Shown here one piece after another: positions 8,140 through 17,157 of a stretch of DNA of 39,037 nt. The translations under genes were made by a program, and so were the position numbers. The notes beneath the pieces are model-generated. The model saw only the letters and a list, made by a program, of their open reading frames with translations. It had not been told where the DNA came from and did not search any database. The first letter of the stretch is position 1, and each line of letters opens with the position of its first letter. Source of the DNA: Ignavibacteria bacterium (GTDB lineage: Bacteria; Bacteroidota; Ignavibacteria; Ignavibacteriales; SURF-24); assembly GCA_025612375.1 (NCBI GenBank), contig JAAXKN010000039.1:1-39037 (forward strand), given 5' to 3'.

Positions 8140-9573
8140 TTATCTCAGGTACGAAGTAATCAGATCGATCAAAGTGCCCGGGAATAAACCGAACCCGATT
8201 ACAAGCAGTGCTGAAATAATAACCGCAAGAACACCCTTGGAGTTATTGTGCACCGGCAGAGCTGCGGGCTCAGGATCCCTGAAATACATGTAAACAATTA
8301 CACGGATATAGAAATAAACGCTGATAACGCTTGAAAGGACGCCTAAAATTGCAAGCCACGTCATGTCGGCCTTAATGGCAGAGATAAAGACATAATACTT
8401 TCCGAAGAATCCTGCAAAAGGAGGAAGCCCTGAAAGCGAGAACATGAAAAGAGCCATTAAAGCTGCAAGCACCGGGTGACGCTGGCTGAGTCCAATGTAA
8501 TCGTCAAGTTCAAGCCTGGAGTCGTTTTCTCCTTCTATCATTGCAATTATACCAAAAGCCCCAAGGTTCATGAAAGTGTAGGCAATAAGATAAAACATTA
8601 TGCCTGCAACGCTTTCATTGTTGCCTGCAGCAAGGCCTATTGCCATATAGCCAGCGTGGGCAATTGACGAGTAGGCAAGCATTCTTTTAAGATTACTTTG
8701 CGAAATGGCAACTATACTGCCGTAGAGCATGGAGAAGGTGGCAATTGCAGCAAAGTAAGGCCTGAAGACGTTTGCAGCGCTTCCGGGGAAAACGGCTCCA
8801 AGCGCAATAATAAGGACGCTGAAAGCAGCAGCCTTGCCGCCTGTGGACATGAGCCCCGAGACCGTGGTTGCACTTCCCTGGTAAACGTCAGGCACCCACA
8901 TATGAAATGGGAAAGCAGCAATCTTGAATGAGAATCCGATTAAGAAAAGGAGCATTCCTGCAACAAACAAAATGTTGTGCGTCAGCATCCCGAAGTTAGT
9001 AATAATTGTATCTATATTTGTAGTGTGAGAGGTTCCGAAAATAAGAGCGATGCCATAGACTATGAAGCCTGTAGCAAATGAGCCCAGAAGGAAGTACTTC
9101 AGTGAAGCTTCATTTGCACTGCTTTTTTTCCTGTTAATGCCCGCAAGCACGTAAAAGCAGATTGACATCTGTTCAAGCCCGATGAAAACCATGAAAAGGT
9201 CCTTGGCTCCTGCCATCATCATCATGCCCAAAACAGAAGAAAGGATCAGGATATAATACTCGCCGAAATAGCTTCCGTACTTCTTTATATACTCCATAGA
9301 GCTTAAGACCGTAAGGGCCGCAGCAAGAGTAAAGAGGAAGTTGAATATTCCGACGTTGCCTCCATAGGCCAGCATGTTGTTATAAACCGTGCCCGTGTTG
9401 TTGAGGCTGAAGAGGGAATATGCCGAGGCTGCAAGAAGTACAAGAACGGAAAACCAGGGGAGTACTTTGTCGCTTTTCTCAGAAGTAATTTCAATTACAA
9501 CTGAAAGGAACACTCCGGCACCAACTAGAATTAAAGGTAAAATATTATAAATATCCTGAATATGGTTTTGCAT
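8140..9573 (-). CDS. nuoN: NADH-quinone oxidoreductase subunit N
   Basis: This is one of the three antiporter-like proton-pumping subunits of complex I in the inner membrane. The 477-aa protein has about 14 transmembrane helices. Diagnostic segments are 'FKIAAFPFHMWVPDVYQGS', with the conserved Lys of the broken helix, and 'QSNLKRMLAYSSIAHAGYM', plus 'GLSQRHPVLAALMALFMFS' and 'SLSGLPPFAGFFGKYYVF'. It is the last gene of the J-K-L-M-N series, 56 bp after nuoM. The length is close to the family norm. Confidence 0.95.
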   Translation of the reverse strand: MQNHIQDIYNILPLILVGAGVFLSVVIEITSEKSDKVLPWFSVLVLLAASAYSLFSLNNTGTVYNNMLAYGGNVGIFNFLFTLAAALTVLSSMEYIKKYGSYFGEYYILILSSVLGMMMMAGAKDLFMVFIGLEQMSICFYVLAGINRKKSSANEASLKYFLLGSFATGFIVYGIALIFGTSHTTNIDTIITNFGMLTHNILFVAGMLLFLIGFSFKIAAFPFHMWVPDVYQGSATTVSGLMSTGGKAAAFSVLIIALGAVFPGSAANVFRPYFAAIATFSMLYGSIVAISQSNLKRMLAYSSIAHAGYMAIGLAAGNNESVAGIMFYLIAYTFMNLGAFGIIAMIEGENDSRLELDDYIGLSQRHPVLAALMALFMFSLSGLPPFAGFFGKYYVFISAIKADMTWLAILGVLSSVISVYFYIRVIVYMYFRDPEPAALPVHNNSKGVLAVIISALLVIGFGLFPGTLIDLITSYLR

Positions 9574-9629
9574 ATCTACTCTGAAATAAAATCTTTTTTG
9601 CTGATTTTCTGTAATTTATATTTTCCGGC

Positions 9630-11165
9630 TTACTTACCTGCCACCGGCCTTATGTCGAAACTTGGAACTGAAACCTGCTGAATGATTGTGTTTGTAGATT
9701 TTTCAGAGAGTTTCAAAAATGTGCCCGGATAAATTCCGATCCAGATAATGAATATGAAAATCGGGACGAGCACCAGTATCTCTTTTTTAGTGAGATCTTT
9801 GAGCGCCAGAAGGTTCTCGTGCTTAACTTCGCCGAATACCACCCTCTGGTACATCCACAGGAGGTAAACGGCTGCAAATATAACACCCGAGGCGGCAAAT
9901 ATTGTAAAGCCCCAGCTGTTTAGAACAGGCGACTTGAACGATCCGAGTAAAATTAAGAATTCACCCACAAATCCGTTCAAGCCCGGAAGCCCCATGGAAG
10001 AAAGCGAAGCAATCATTAAAGCTACAGAATACAAAGGTACTATCTTTGCAATTCCGCCGTACTTTGCAATTTCTCTTGTGTGAGTGCGGTCGTAAATCAT
10101 ACCCACTAAAAGGAAGAGGGCGCCCGTAGAAAGCCCGTGGTTCACCATCTGAATTACGCTTCCCTGTATTGCTTCGGTTGTAAGTGCAAATATGCCTAAG
10201 ACAACAAAGCCCAGGTGTGAAACCGATGAATAGGCAACCAGCTTCTTCATATCCTTCTGCACCATTGCAACAAGGGCCCCGTAGATGATTCCGATTACGG
10301 CAAGGACCGAGACAAAGGGCGCAAATTTCATTGCCGACTGCGGGAAGAGGGGCAGGCAGAACCTTAAAATGCCGTAGGTTCCCATCTTAAGCAGCACGCC
10401 GGCCAGTATAACGCTTCCTGACGTCGGCGCCTGAACGTGCGCATCAGGCAGCCAGGTGTGAAACGGGAACAAGGGAACCTTAATTGCAAAGCTTAAAAGG
10501 AATGCCAGGAACATCCACTGCTGAACTTCCTGCGGCACGGCTGGACCGATCTTATATAGTTCAAGCAGGTTTGTTGTAAATGACCCGGTAAATTTGGCAG
10601 CGTATATTCCAAGCCAGATAATGGCAATAAGCATTAAAAGGCTTCCGAACATGGTGTAAATAAAGAACTTCACCGAAGCATAGATCCTCTTTTCGCCTCC
10701 CCAGATACCAATTATAAAGTACATAGGGATAAGCATTGCTTCCCAGAAAATGTAGAACAGGAAGAGATCCAGTGAAACAAATACTCCAAGCATGCCCACT
10801 TCAAGCAGAAGCATGAAGAAGGTAAATTCCTTAACTTTTTTCTTTATGCTTCCCCAGCTCGAGAACAGTGTAATAGGGGTGAGGAAAGTTGTAAGCATAA
10901 CCATCAGTATGGAAATACCGTCAACGCCTATGTGGTAACTTACATTAAGGTTACTGATCCAGACGATGTTGTGAATGAACTGAAAGCCCGCTTTGGAGCC
11001 GTCAAACTGCATGAATACGGCCAGTGACAGTATGAATGCGGCAAGTGAAACTGCAAGGCCCGTCCACCTGATTAGCTGTTCCCTGTTTTTATCAATGAAT
11101 AACAGAAGTAGGCTTCCTGCCAGCGGCAAAAATAATAAATACGTAAGTAATTGGCTGTTTTCCAT
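9630..11165 (-). CDS. nuoM: NADH-quinone oxidoreductase subunit M
   Basis: This is the second antiporter-like proton-translocating subunit of complex I (511 aa, about 14 transmembrane helices). Recognised by 'KVPLFPFHTWLPDAHVQAP', the following 'GSVILAGVLLKMGTYGILRF', and 'QKDMKKLVAYSSVSHLGFV'. A conserved Glu is present in 'LFLFYIFWEAMLIPMYFII'. The start lies 3 bp after the nuoL stop, so the genes are translationally linked. Confidence 0.95.
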   Translation of the reverse strand: MENSQLLTYLLFLPLAGSLLLLFIDKNREQLIRWTGLAVSLAAFILSLAVFMQFDGSKAGFQFIHNIVWISNLNVSYHIGVDGISILMVMLTTFLTPITLFSSWGSIKKKVKEFTFFMLLLEVGMLGVFVSLDLFLFYIFWEAMLIPMYFIIGIWGGEKRIYASVKFFIYTMFGSLLMLIAIIWLGIYAAKFTGSFTTNLLELYKIGPAVPQEVQQWMFLAFLLSFAIKVPLFPFHTWLPDAHVQAPTSGSVILAGVLLKMGTYGILRFCLPLFPQSAMKFAPFVSVLAVIGIIYGALVAMVQKDMKKLVAYSSVSHLGFVVLGIFALTTEAIQGSVIQMVNHGLSTGALFLLVGMIYDRTHTREIAKYGGIAKIVPLYSVALMIASLSSMGLPGLNGFVGEFLILLGSFKSPVLNSWGFTIFAASGVIFAAVYLLWMYQRVVFGEVKHENLLALKDLTKKEILVLVPIFIFIIWIGIYPGTFLKLSEKSTNTIIQQVSVPSFDIRPVAGK

Positions 11166-11168
11166 ATA

Positions 11169-13106
11169 TTATAGGCTTATAATTATCCAGAATAAAGCAA
11201 CTGCTATACCCACCATCATTATGAGGGCATAGAACTGAGCGACACCTGTTTGAAAACGACGGATAAAGGAGGCCGTCCTGTTTATAAGGGCAGCGGATCC
11301 GTTAACAACTCCGTCTATAATTTTACTGTCCGTGAATTTCCAGAGCAAGGCCTCTGACCCCTTCTGCAAAGGCTGAACTACTGCGGCCTCATAGAATTCA
11401 TCAACATAGTACTTATTGAGAAGAAGGTTGTAGAGTTTCCTGAGCTTCCAGGAAGTCCTCTCTGCAATGTCCTGACGCTTTGTATAAACGTAGTAAGCAA
11501 AGTATATTGAGCACAATGCTGCTGCAACCGAAACAAACATCAAAAGGAACTCTTCAGCGTGCGAATGCGAGCCGTAGAATTCAAGCTTCCTTTCGGCACT
11601 CGTGAATATGGGGGCAAGCCAGCTTTCAAAAAGGTTTCCGCCTTCGCCCGAGAAAACGGCAGGAAGACCTATATAGCCGCCAACTACAGACAGGAATGCA
11701 AGCACCATTAAAGGCACCGTCATAACAGAAGGAGACTCATGCGGATGAACCTCATGAGAGAACTTCTCCTTCCCATAGAAAGTCAGGAACACAAGGCGGA
11801 ACATATAAAAAGCCGTCATAACTGCCGTAAGCACGCCAACGATCCAGAGAAGAATATTACCCTGTGCATATGCATACCACAGGATCTCATCCTTGCTGAA
11901 AAATCCCGAAAGCCCCGGGAATCCGGAAATAGCAAGGGCTGCAATTAAAAATGTCATGTAGGTTTTAGGCATGTATTTTTTAAGTCCACCGAAATGCCTT
12001 ATATCCTGCTCGTCGTGCATGGAGTGGATTATAGAGCCTGCACCAAGGAACAGAAGGGCCTTAAAGAAGGCGTGCGTCATTACGTGGAAAATGCCTGAAG
12101 TAAAGGCTCCAACACCCATGGCCAGGAACATGTAGCCCAGCTGGCTTACGGTTGAGTAGGCCAAAACCTTCTTAATATCGTTCTGCACCAGTCCCACGGT
12201 TGCGGCAAAGAAAGCCGTCAGAAGTCCTACAACAGCAATTAAAGTCATAACTGCCGGTGCAGAGGCAAAAATAATTGAGCAGCGGGCAACCATATAAACG
12301 CCTGCTGTAACCATGGTGGCGGCGTGAATAAGGGCCGATACAGGAGTCGGACCCGCCATAGCGTCCGGAAGCCATACGAAAAGCGGGATCTGGGCCGATT
12401 TTCCGGTTGCACCGATAAAAAGGAAAAGAGCAATAAAGCTGAAAACTTTCTCGCTTACCGGGAAAAGTTCAGCCTTTGAGAATACCTCCTGGAAGTTCAG
12501 GCTGTCGAAAGTCATGAAAATTAAAAACATTCCGAGGAGGAATCCGAAGTCGCCTATCCTGTTAACAACAAACGCTTTCTTTGCGGCCTGGCTTGTAGTG
12601 CCTTTTTCGAACTTCCTGTTGTACCAGAATCCTATTAAAAGATAGCTGCATAAGCCCACGCCCTCCCATCCTAAGAACAAGAGTACAAAGTTATTGGCCA
12701 GTATCAGGTTCATCATTGCAAAGATAAAGAGGTTAAGATATGCAAAAAAGCGCCAGAAGCTCTTGTCTCCGTGCATGTAGCCGATTGAATAAACATGGAT
12801 AAGGAACCCCACGCCTGTAACTACCAGTGCCATAACAAGCGAAAGCTGGTCGACGAGATACGCAACCTTAATATTAAGGCCGCCTGCGCTAAGCCACGTA
12901 AAAAGTTCAATTTCCTGTCTTCTGTCCCCCGCCGGAAGCTGAAGTGTCTGGAAGAAAGTCACAAGAACAATTATAAAAGACAGGCCGACGCTGCCCGAAC
13001 CTATTATGCCGGTTATCTTTTCGTTATTAATTCTTTTTCCAAAAACCCCATTAATTAGAAAACCTAAAAGGGGGAGCAGGATTGTAAGATAAATATAGTT
13101 GACCAT
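11169..13106 (-). CDS. nuoL: NADH-quinone oxidoreductase subunit L
   Basis: This is the distal antiporter-like subunit of complex I (645 aa). Besides the core helices ('GVGLCSYLLIGFWYNRKFE', 'SAQIPLFVWLPDAMAGPTP', 'ALIHAATMVTAGVYMVARC', 'QNDIKKVLAYSTVSQLGYM'), it has the long C-terminal extension expected to contain the lateral helix and a final transmembrane helix ('FYALIMMVGIAVALFWIII'). It lies 7 bp after nuoK and 3 bp before nuoM. Length and motifs are normal, with no sign of an Mrp-type cation antiporter instead. Confidence 0.95.
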   Translation of the reverse strand: MVNYIYLTILLPLLGFLINGVFGKRINNEKITGIIGSGSVGLSFIIVLVTFFQTLQLPAGDRRQEIELFTWLSAGGLNIKVAYLVDQLSLVMALVVTGVGFLIHVYSIGYMHGDKSFWRFFAYLNLFIFAMMNLILANNFVLLFLGWEGVGLCSYLLIGFWYNRKFEKGTTSQAAKKAFVVNRIGDFGFLLGMFLIFMTFDSLNFQEVFSKAELFPVSEKVFSFIALFLFIGATGKSAQIPLFVWLPDAMAGPTPVSALIHAATMVTAGVYMVARCSIIFASAPAVMTLIAVVGLLTAFFAATVGLVQNDIKKVLAYSTVSQLGYMFLAMGVGAFTSGIFHVMTHAFFKALLFLGAGSIIHSMHDEQDIRHFGGLKKYMPKTYMTFLIAALAISGFPGLSGFFSKDEILWYAYAQGNILLWIVGVLTAVMTAFYMFRLVFLTFYGKEKFSHEVHPHESPSVMTVPLMVLAFLSVVGGYIGLPAVFSGEGGNLFESWLAPIFTSAERKLEFYGSHSHAEEFLLMFVSVAAALCSIYFAYYVYTKRQDIAERTSWKLRKLYNLLLNKYYVDEFYEAAVVQPLQKGSEALLWKFTDSKIIDGVVNGSAALINRTASFIRRFQTGVAQFYALIMMVGIAVALFWIIISL

Positions 13107-13113
13107 TAATTCT

Positions 13114-13422
13114 TTACCACTTAAAGATGTTGATCTCGTCTATGTTAACAGTTAATTTATTTCTGAATATAGCTATAATAACAGCAAGCCCTACTGCAGC
13201 CTCAGCAGCCGCAACGGTCATAACAAAAAATACAAAGATATGCCCTGCAGAACTTCCCAGGTATGATGAAAAAGCAACAAGCGTCAGGTTGGCCGAGTTA
13301 AGCATGAGCTCAATGCACATAAAGACTACTATTGCGTTTTTCCTTATAAGTACGCCGGTGACACCTGTAGCAAACATAAAAGCGCTCAGGGTCAGATAAT
13401 ATTCAATTGGTATTACATTCAT
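13114..13422 (-). CDS. nuoK: NADH-quinone oxidoreductase subunit K
   Basis: A small membrane subunit of complex I (102 aa, three transmembrane helices). The second helix carries the conserved Glu in '[19 protein letters not shown]', part of the proton path. The third helix ends '[16 protein letters not shown]', which holds the second conserved Glu. Located between nuoJ (42 bp upstream) and nuoL (7 bp downstream). The length is typical. Confidence 0.95.
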   Translation of the reverse strand: MNVIPIEYYLTLSAFMFATGVTGVLIRKNAIVVFMCIELMLNSANLTLVAFSSYLGSSAGHIFVFFVMTVAAAEAAVGLAVIIAIFRNKLTVNIDEINIFKW

Positions 13423-13464
13423 AATTTTTGTCTTAAGTAAATTTTACCGGGATATGGTCAGATT

Positions 13465-13980
13465 TTAATCAAATTTCTTTTTTGCAAGAACCAGTGCACC
13501 TACCGTAGCAGCCAGGAGAAGGAAACCGGCGGCTTCAAACGGGAGCAGATAATTTGTATAGAGCTGTTTACCTATCTCTTCAACAGTGCCGGCCTTAATA
13601 CTTTGGGCAACATCGGGGGAAAGGCTTTTTGAAGGGGAAGAGAAAAACACAAGGTATGCAATCTGGCAAAACACAAAAGCAGCAAGCACAATGGCAAAAA
13701 TCTTGATTTTATTCTGCCCGCTTAAGAGCTTGTGTTCGCTTTTTGTATTCAGAAGCATCAGAACAAACAAGAACAGCACCATAATTGCACCCGCGTAAAC
13801 GATCACCTGCACCACAGCAATAAACTGTGCATGAAGTATAAGGTACAATCCTGCAAGTGCAAAGAAGTTTATGACCAGGAATATTGCGCTCATTACAGGA
13901 TTTGGCCTTGTGACCATAACTACAGATGAAACTGCGGCTATAAGTGCGAAAAATATAAATAATATTAATTCTAAAGGCAT
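13465..13980 (-). CDS. nuoJ: NADH-quinone oxidoreductase subunit J
   Basis: A membrane subunit of complex I (171 aa, five predicted transmembrane helices). Family features are the N-terminal 'VSSVVMVTRPNPVMSAIFLV' stretch, then 'FIAVVQVIVYAGAIMVLFLFV' with the flexible third-helix region, and the last helix 'FEAAGFLLLAATVGALVLAK'. It is the first nuo gene in the window. The next gene upstream on the same strand is asnS rather than nuoI, so the nuo operon is split or the window catches a separate J-N module. TAGGA about ten bases before the ATG is a plausible ribosome binding site. Confidence 0.93.
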   Translation of the reverse strand: MPLELILFIFFALIAAVSSVVMVTRPNPVMSAIFLVINFFALAGLYLILHAQFIAVVQVIVYAGAIMVLFLFVLMLLNTKSEHKLLSGQNKIKIFAIVLAAFVFCQIAYLVFFSSPSKSLSPDVAQSIKAGTVEEIGKQLYTNYLLPFEAAGFLLLAATVGALVLAKKKFD

Positions 13981-14039
13981 AAATTATAAATCCTAAAAAC
14001 TGATTTCAAAATCCTAAAGGAACTTACAATTAAATCCAC

Positions 14040-14083
14040 TTAACCCTGAACGGGCCTTAAACTAAAGGCTCATTCAGGGTTAA
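14040..14083 (-). terminator. long hairpin between asnS and nuoJ
   Basis: A perfect 11-bp stem pairs TTAACCCTGAA (14040-14050) with TTCAGGGTTAA (14073-14083). An inner GCCTT/AAGGC helix (14054-14058 with 14065-14069) extends it. It lies 28 bp past the asnS stop codon. There is no strong T run on the minus-strand exit side, so it may be an imperfect terminator or an attenuator that lets some asnS transcripts continue into nuoJ. Confidence 0.55.
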
Positions 14084-14110
14084 ATTGTGAATTAAAGTTC
14101 CGGATTTAAC

Positions 14111-15406
14111 CTACGGAGTGTTCCTGTAGATCATTCTTGCAAATGGAATAGTCTCTCGAACGTGTTCCAGGCCGCATATCCAGGCAACAGTCCTTTCAAT
14201 TCCAAGCCCGAAACCGGAATGGGGTACTGAACCAAAGCGCCTTAAATCCAGGTACCATTCAAAAGCTTCCTGCGGAAGCTCCTGCTTTTTGATCCTTTCA
14301 AGCAGAAAATCCAGGTTTTCTTCCCTTTGGCTTCCGCCGATGATCTCGCCGTAGCCCTCAGGAGCAAGCACGTCAACGGCCAGAGCGAGGTTCTCGTTCT
14401 CAGGGTCGCGCTTCATATAAAATGCCTTTACTTCTGCCGGGTAACGGTGTACCATTACAGGACGGTCGAACTGGCTTGAGACAACTGTTTCGTCTGTTCC
14501 GCCAAGGTCGTTACCGTATTCAAATTCAATTCCGTTTTTATGAAGGATTTCAACTGCTTCATCATAGGAAATCCTCGGGAAAGGTCTTTTTACCGTCTCA
14601 AGCTTTGTTGTGTCGCGCTCAAGGATCTTCAGCTCCTCTGCCCTGTCTTTTAAGACAGACTGGACAATGTATTCCAGGAATTCTTCAGCAAGATCCATGT
14701 TATCATTGAGGTCGTTAAAGGCAACTTCAGGCTCAACCATCCAGAACTCAGTAAGGTGACGCCTGGTCTTCGACTTTTCAGCGCGGAATGTAGGTCCAAA
14801 GGAATAAACTTTCCCTAAGGCCATGGCGCCTGCCTCGGCATAAAGCTGTCCTGACTGTGTGAGGTAAGCCTTCCCTAAGTCAAAATAATCTGTAGCAAAC
14901 AAAGTAGACGTACCCTCACAGGCGCTCGGTGTAATAATAGGAGCATCCATAAGTGTAAAGCCGCGGTCGTCAAAGAAGTCGCGTATAGCCTTAACTATTC
15001 TGTGGCGGATCTTGAGTATGGCTACCTGGCGCTGGGAACGGAGCCACAGGTGGCGCTTATCCATGAGGAATTCAACTCCGTGTTCCTTAGGTGTAATCGG
15101 GTAGTCTGTCGACTCTGAGATCGCCTTGAGGTCCACTACATCCATTTCATAGCCGCCTACAGCGCGGGGTTCTGCTTTAATTTTTCCTGTAATCTCGAGG
15201 GAAGATTCCTGCCCAAGCCTGTCAGCCGTTTCAAAAACTTCAGGGGAAACATTTCCCTTAAATACGACGCACTGAAGGAGGCCTGTACCATCCCTTAGGA
15301 TTACAAATTTTACCTTTCCGCTGGATCTTTTATTGTAGAGCCAGCCTTTTAAGGTCACTGTCTGATCTACATATTGCGATAGATCTTTAATGTATACTTT
15401 TTGCAT
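14111..15406 (-). CDS. asnS: asparaginyl-tRNA synthetase
   Basis: A class IIb aminoacyl-tRNA synthetase charging tRNA-Asn. An N-terminal OB-fold (about 1-100, '[19 protein letters not shown]') binds the anticodon. The catalytic domain has motif 2 in '[19 protein letters not shown]' and motif 3 in '[19 protein letters not shown]'. The '[19 protein letters not shown]' loop and the 431-aa length fit AsnRS rather than AspRS. I start at ATG 15406 (MQKVYIKDL). An in-frame TTG at 15439 would extend it by 11 codons but lies at or upstream of the likely transcription start. It is transcribed from its own promoter. Confidence 0.93.
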   Translation of the reverse strand: MQKVYIKDLSQYVDQTVTLKGWLYNKRSSGKVKFVILRDGTGLLQCVVFKGNVSPEVFETADRLGQESSLEITGKIKAEPRAVGGYEMDVVDLKAISESTDYPITPKEHGVEFLMDKRHLWLRSQRQVAILKIRHRIVKAIRDFFDDRGFTLMDAPIITPSACEGTSTLFATDYFDLGKAYLTQSGQLYAEAGAMALGKVYSFGPTFRAEKSKTRRHLTEFWMVEPEVAFNDLNDNMDLAEEFLEYIVQSVLKDRAEELKILERDTTKLETVKRPFPRISYDEAVEILHKNGIEFEYGNDLGGTDETVVSSQFDRPVMVHRYPAEVKAFYMKRDPENENLALAVDVLAPEGYGEIIGGSQREENLDFLLERIKKQELPQEAFEWYLDLRRFGSVPHSGFGLGIERTVAWICGLEHVRETIPFARMIYRNTP

Positions 15407-15438
15407 AATCTGATTCTGGTTTAATATTTTAGTTATCA

Positions 15439-15467
15439 AATATAATGACGAGTAAAATCAAAAGCAA
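15439..15467 (-). promoter_or_regulatory. sigma-A-type promoter of asnS
   Basis: Read on the minus strand: TTGCTT (15467-15462), a 17-bp spacer, then TATATT (15444-15439). Transcription would begin near 15432 and give a leader of about 26 nt before the asnS ATG at 15406. This also supports that ATG over the TTG at 15439. Confidence 0.5.
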
Positions 15468-15534
15468 AATTTATTGATTTTACGGGGGAAATTTGTAAGA
15501 CCTCATAAAAACAGGGTTTACGGGGAGGAATGCT

Positions 15535-17118
15535 TCAGTTGTTTGCGGCTTCTTTAAGTCCGTCTTTTTCCGTGGAAACTGTAACTTCACGGCTGAAAAC
15601 CTCTTCCATGAGTGTTTTTCTCCTTTCCAGGTTCCAGAGCTCAATTTCAGGGTATTCGCTGTTGTGAAATAGGGTCAGGTGGATAGTTTTGGGATCCACA
15701 TTCACTTTAATCCTTTCAATTAAGGACGCGTGAGTGCGGTCGAGTGAATCTGCAACCCTCAATATGGAAGCCAGTTTTCTTATAACCGTCTTGTCTTTTT
15801 CAGCCATCTTGCTATAATCACTATGGCTCGGTTTGGGGTAGCTTTTTCTGTGATAGCGGGCTGTCTGCGCAATGATCTCAATTTCATTTTCACTGAAGCC
15901 CAGAATTTCTGCGTTCCGGATGATATAATAGCTGTGCTTATGGTGCTGTGAGTGGGAAATATGGTATCCCACGTCGTGCAGAGTGGCTGCAGCCTCAAGG
16001 TACTCCCTGTTCTCCGGGCTTAAAAGATGGACCTGCTCCATCTGGTCGTAGATCTGAAGCGCAAGGGTGCATACGTGCTGTGAATGAGCCTTGTCGTAGT
16101 TGCACATTTCGGCGAGCTTCTGGATGCTCTGCATCCTTATGTCCTCAATTCCCGCTTTCCGCTCAAGTGGCCTCATCTTGTGCATAAAGTCCAGTATGGT
16201 CCCTTCCCTTAATGCATAGCCTGAGACAGTCATTTCCTTGAGGCCCAGGGCTTTTACGATAGTGTTTAAGATTATGAGTCCTGCCGGAATTATGTCGGCT
16301 CTTTTTTCATCCAGACCTTTGATCTTTTTCCTTTCCTTTACGCTTGCCTTCTTAAGCGCGGCGTCTGTAACTTTCTGCAGGTCATTCTGATGGAATTGAT
16401 AGTTATTAAGGAGCATATTTTCAGGCATTGAGCCGCTTTTTTTAGCCTGTATCATTAGTGCCGCAGCCATGATCGTGCCTGAGGCCCCGACGGCAGTCTC
16501 AAAGCCGATCTTTTTTATCTCCTTTACTGTAGAGTAGATTTCTCCTGAGACCCAGTTTGTGCATTTTTCAACGGCTGACTTTGAGACCTCAAAATCGGGA
16601 AAAAACATCTGGCTTAAGCGCACGGCACCGAGCTTCAGGCTCTTTGCAAAAAGCATCCTTCCCTGCTGGCCTATTATCATTTCAGTACTTCCGCCCCCAA
16701 TATCAATGCAGAGGACCTTGCTGTTGAATACGGGAACAGCCTGCAGTATGCCGAGGTAGATCAGACGGGCCTCTTCAATTCCGCTTATAACCTGGATCTC
16801 AATTCCTGTTTCGTCATAAACCCTCTGAATGAACTCATTGCGGTTTAAGCTTTCGCGCACGGCGCTCGTTGCTACGGCGCGTATTACGGCGTCATATGAC
16901 GAGGCAATTGTCTTAAAGCGCTTGAGTGTTGCAATGGCCCTTTCCTGGGCATCGGGCTGGATGTGTTTCTTATCGGGACTGCTTCCAAGCCCCAGGCGGA
17001 TAACCTCCTTCTCGCGGTCAACTATTTCAAAGCTTCCGTTCTCATTTACTCTTACCACTATCAGGTGGAAAGAGTTAGTGCCGACGTCAATTGCTGCAAG
17101 ATGGCTGTTGGTCTGCAT
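15535..17118 (-). CDS. ppx: Ppx/GppA-type phosphatase with HD domain
   Basis: Exopolyphosphatase / guanosine pentaphosphate phosphatase family. The N-terminal half is an actin-like ATPase fold: 'AAIDVGTNSFHLIVVRV' at 8-24 and 'VLCIDIGGGSTEMIIGQQG' as the second phosphate loop, followed by 'KLGAVRLSQMFF'. The C-terminal half has an HD-type domain, 'AATLHDVGYHISHSQHHKHS', at about 375-395. The 527-aa length fits the two-domain form. Substrates in the family are polyphosphate and pppGpp; sequence alone does not tell which, so the symbol is tentative. It is the last gene of the pgeF-led run, 39 bp after the glycosyltransferase gene. Confidence 0.88.
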   Translation of the reverse strand: MQTNSHLAAIDVGTNSFHLIVVRVNENGSFEIVDREKEVIRLGLGSSPDKKHIQPDAQERAIATLKRFKTIASSYDAVIRAVATSAVRESLNRNEFIQRVYDETGIEIQVISGIEEARLIYLGILQAVPVFNSKVLCIDIGGGSTEMIIGQQGRMLFAKSLKLGAVRLSQMFFPDFEVSKSAVEKCTNWVSGEIYSTVKEIKKIGFETAVGASGTIMAAALMIQAKKSGSMPENMLLNNYQFHQNDLQKVTDAALKKASVKERKKIKGLDEKRADIIPAGLIILNTIVKALGLKEMTVSGYALREGTILDFMHKMRPLERKAGIEDIRMQSIQKLAEMCNYDKAHSQHVCTLALQIYDQMEQVHLLSPENREYLEAAATLHDVGYHISHSQHHKHSYYIIRNAEILGFSENEIEIIAQTARYHRKSYPKPSHSDYSKMAEKDKTVIRKLASILRVADSLDRTHASLIERIKVNVDPKTIHLTLFHNSEYPEIELWNLERRKTLMEEVFSREVTVSTEKDGLKEAANN

Positions 17119-17157
17119 TGTTTTATCTTTCGTAATAATAGACTTAATAATAGGCTC

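Noticed and set aside
13987-14014. Leaderless promoter TTGAAA-N15-TATAAT directly before nuoJ
   Set aside because: The spacer is too short and the start would fall inside the ATG, while a TAGGA ribosome binding site is present. Probably AT-rich chance.
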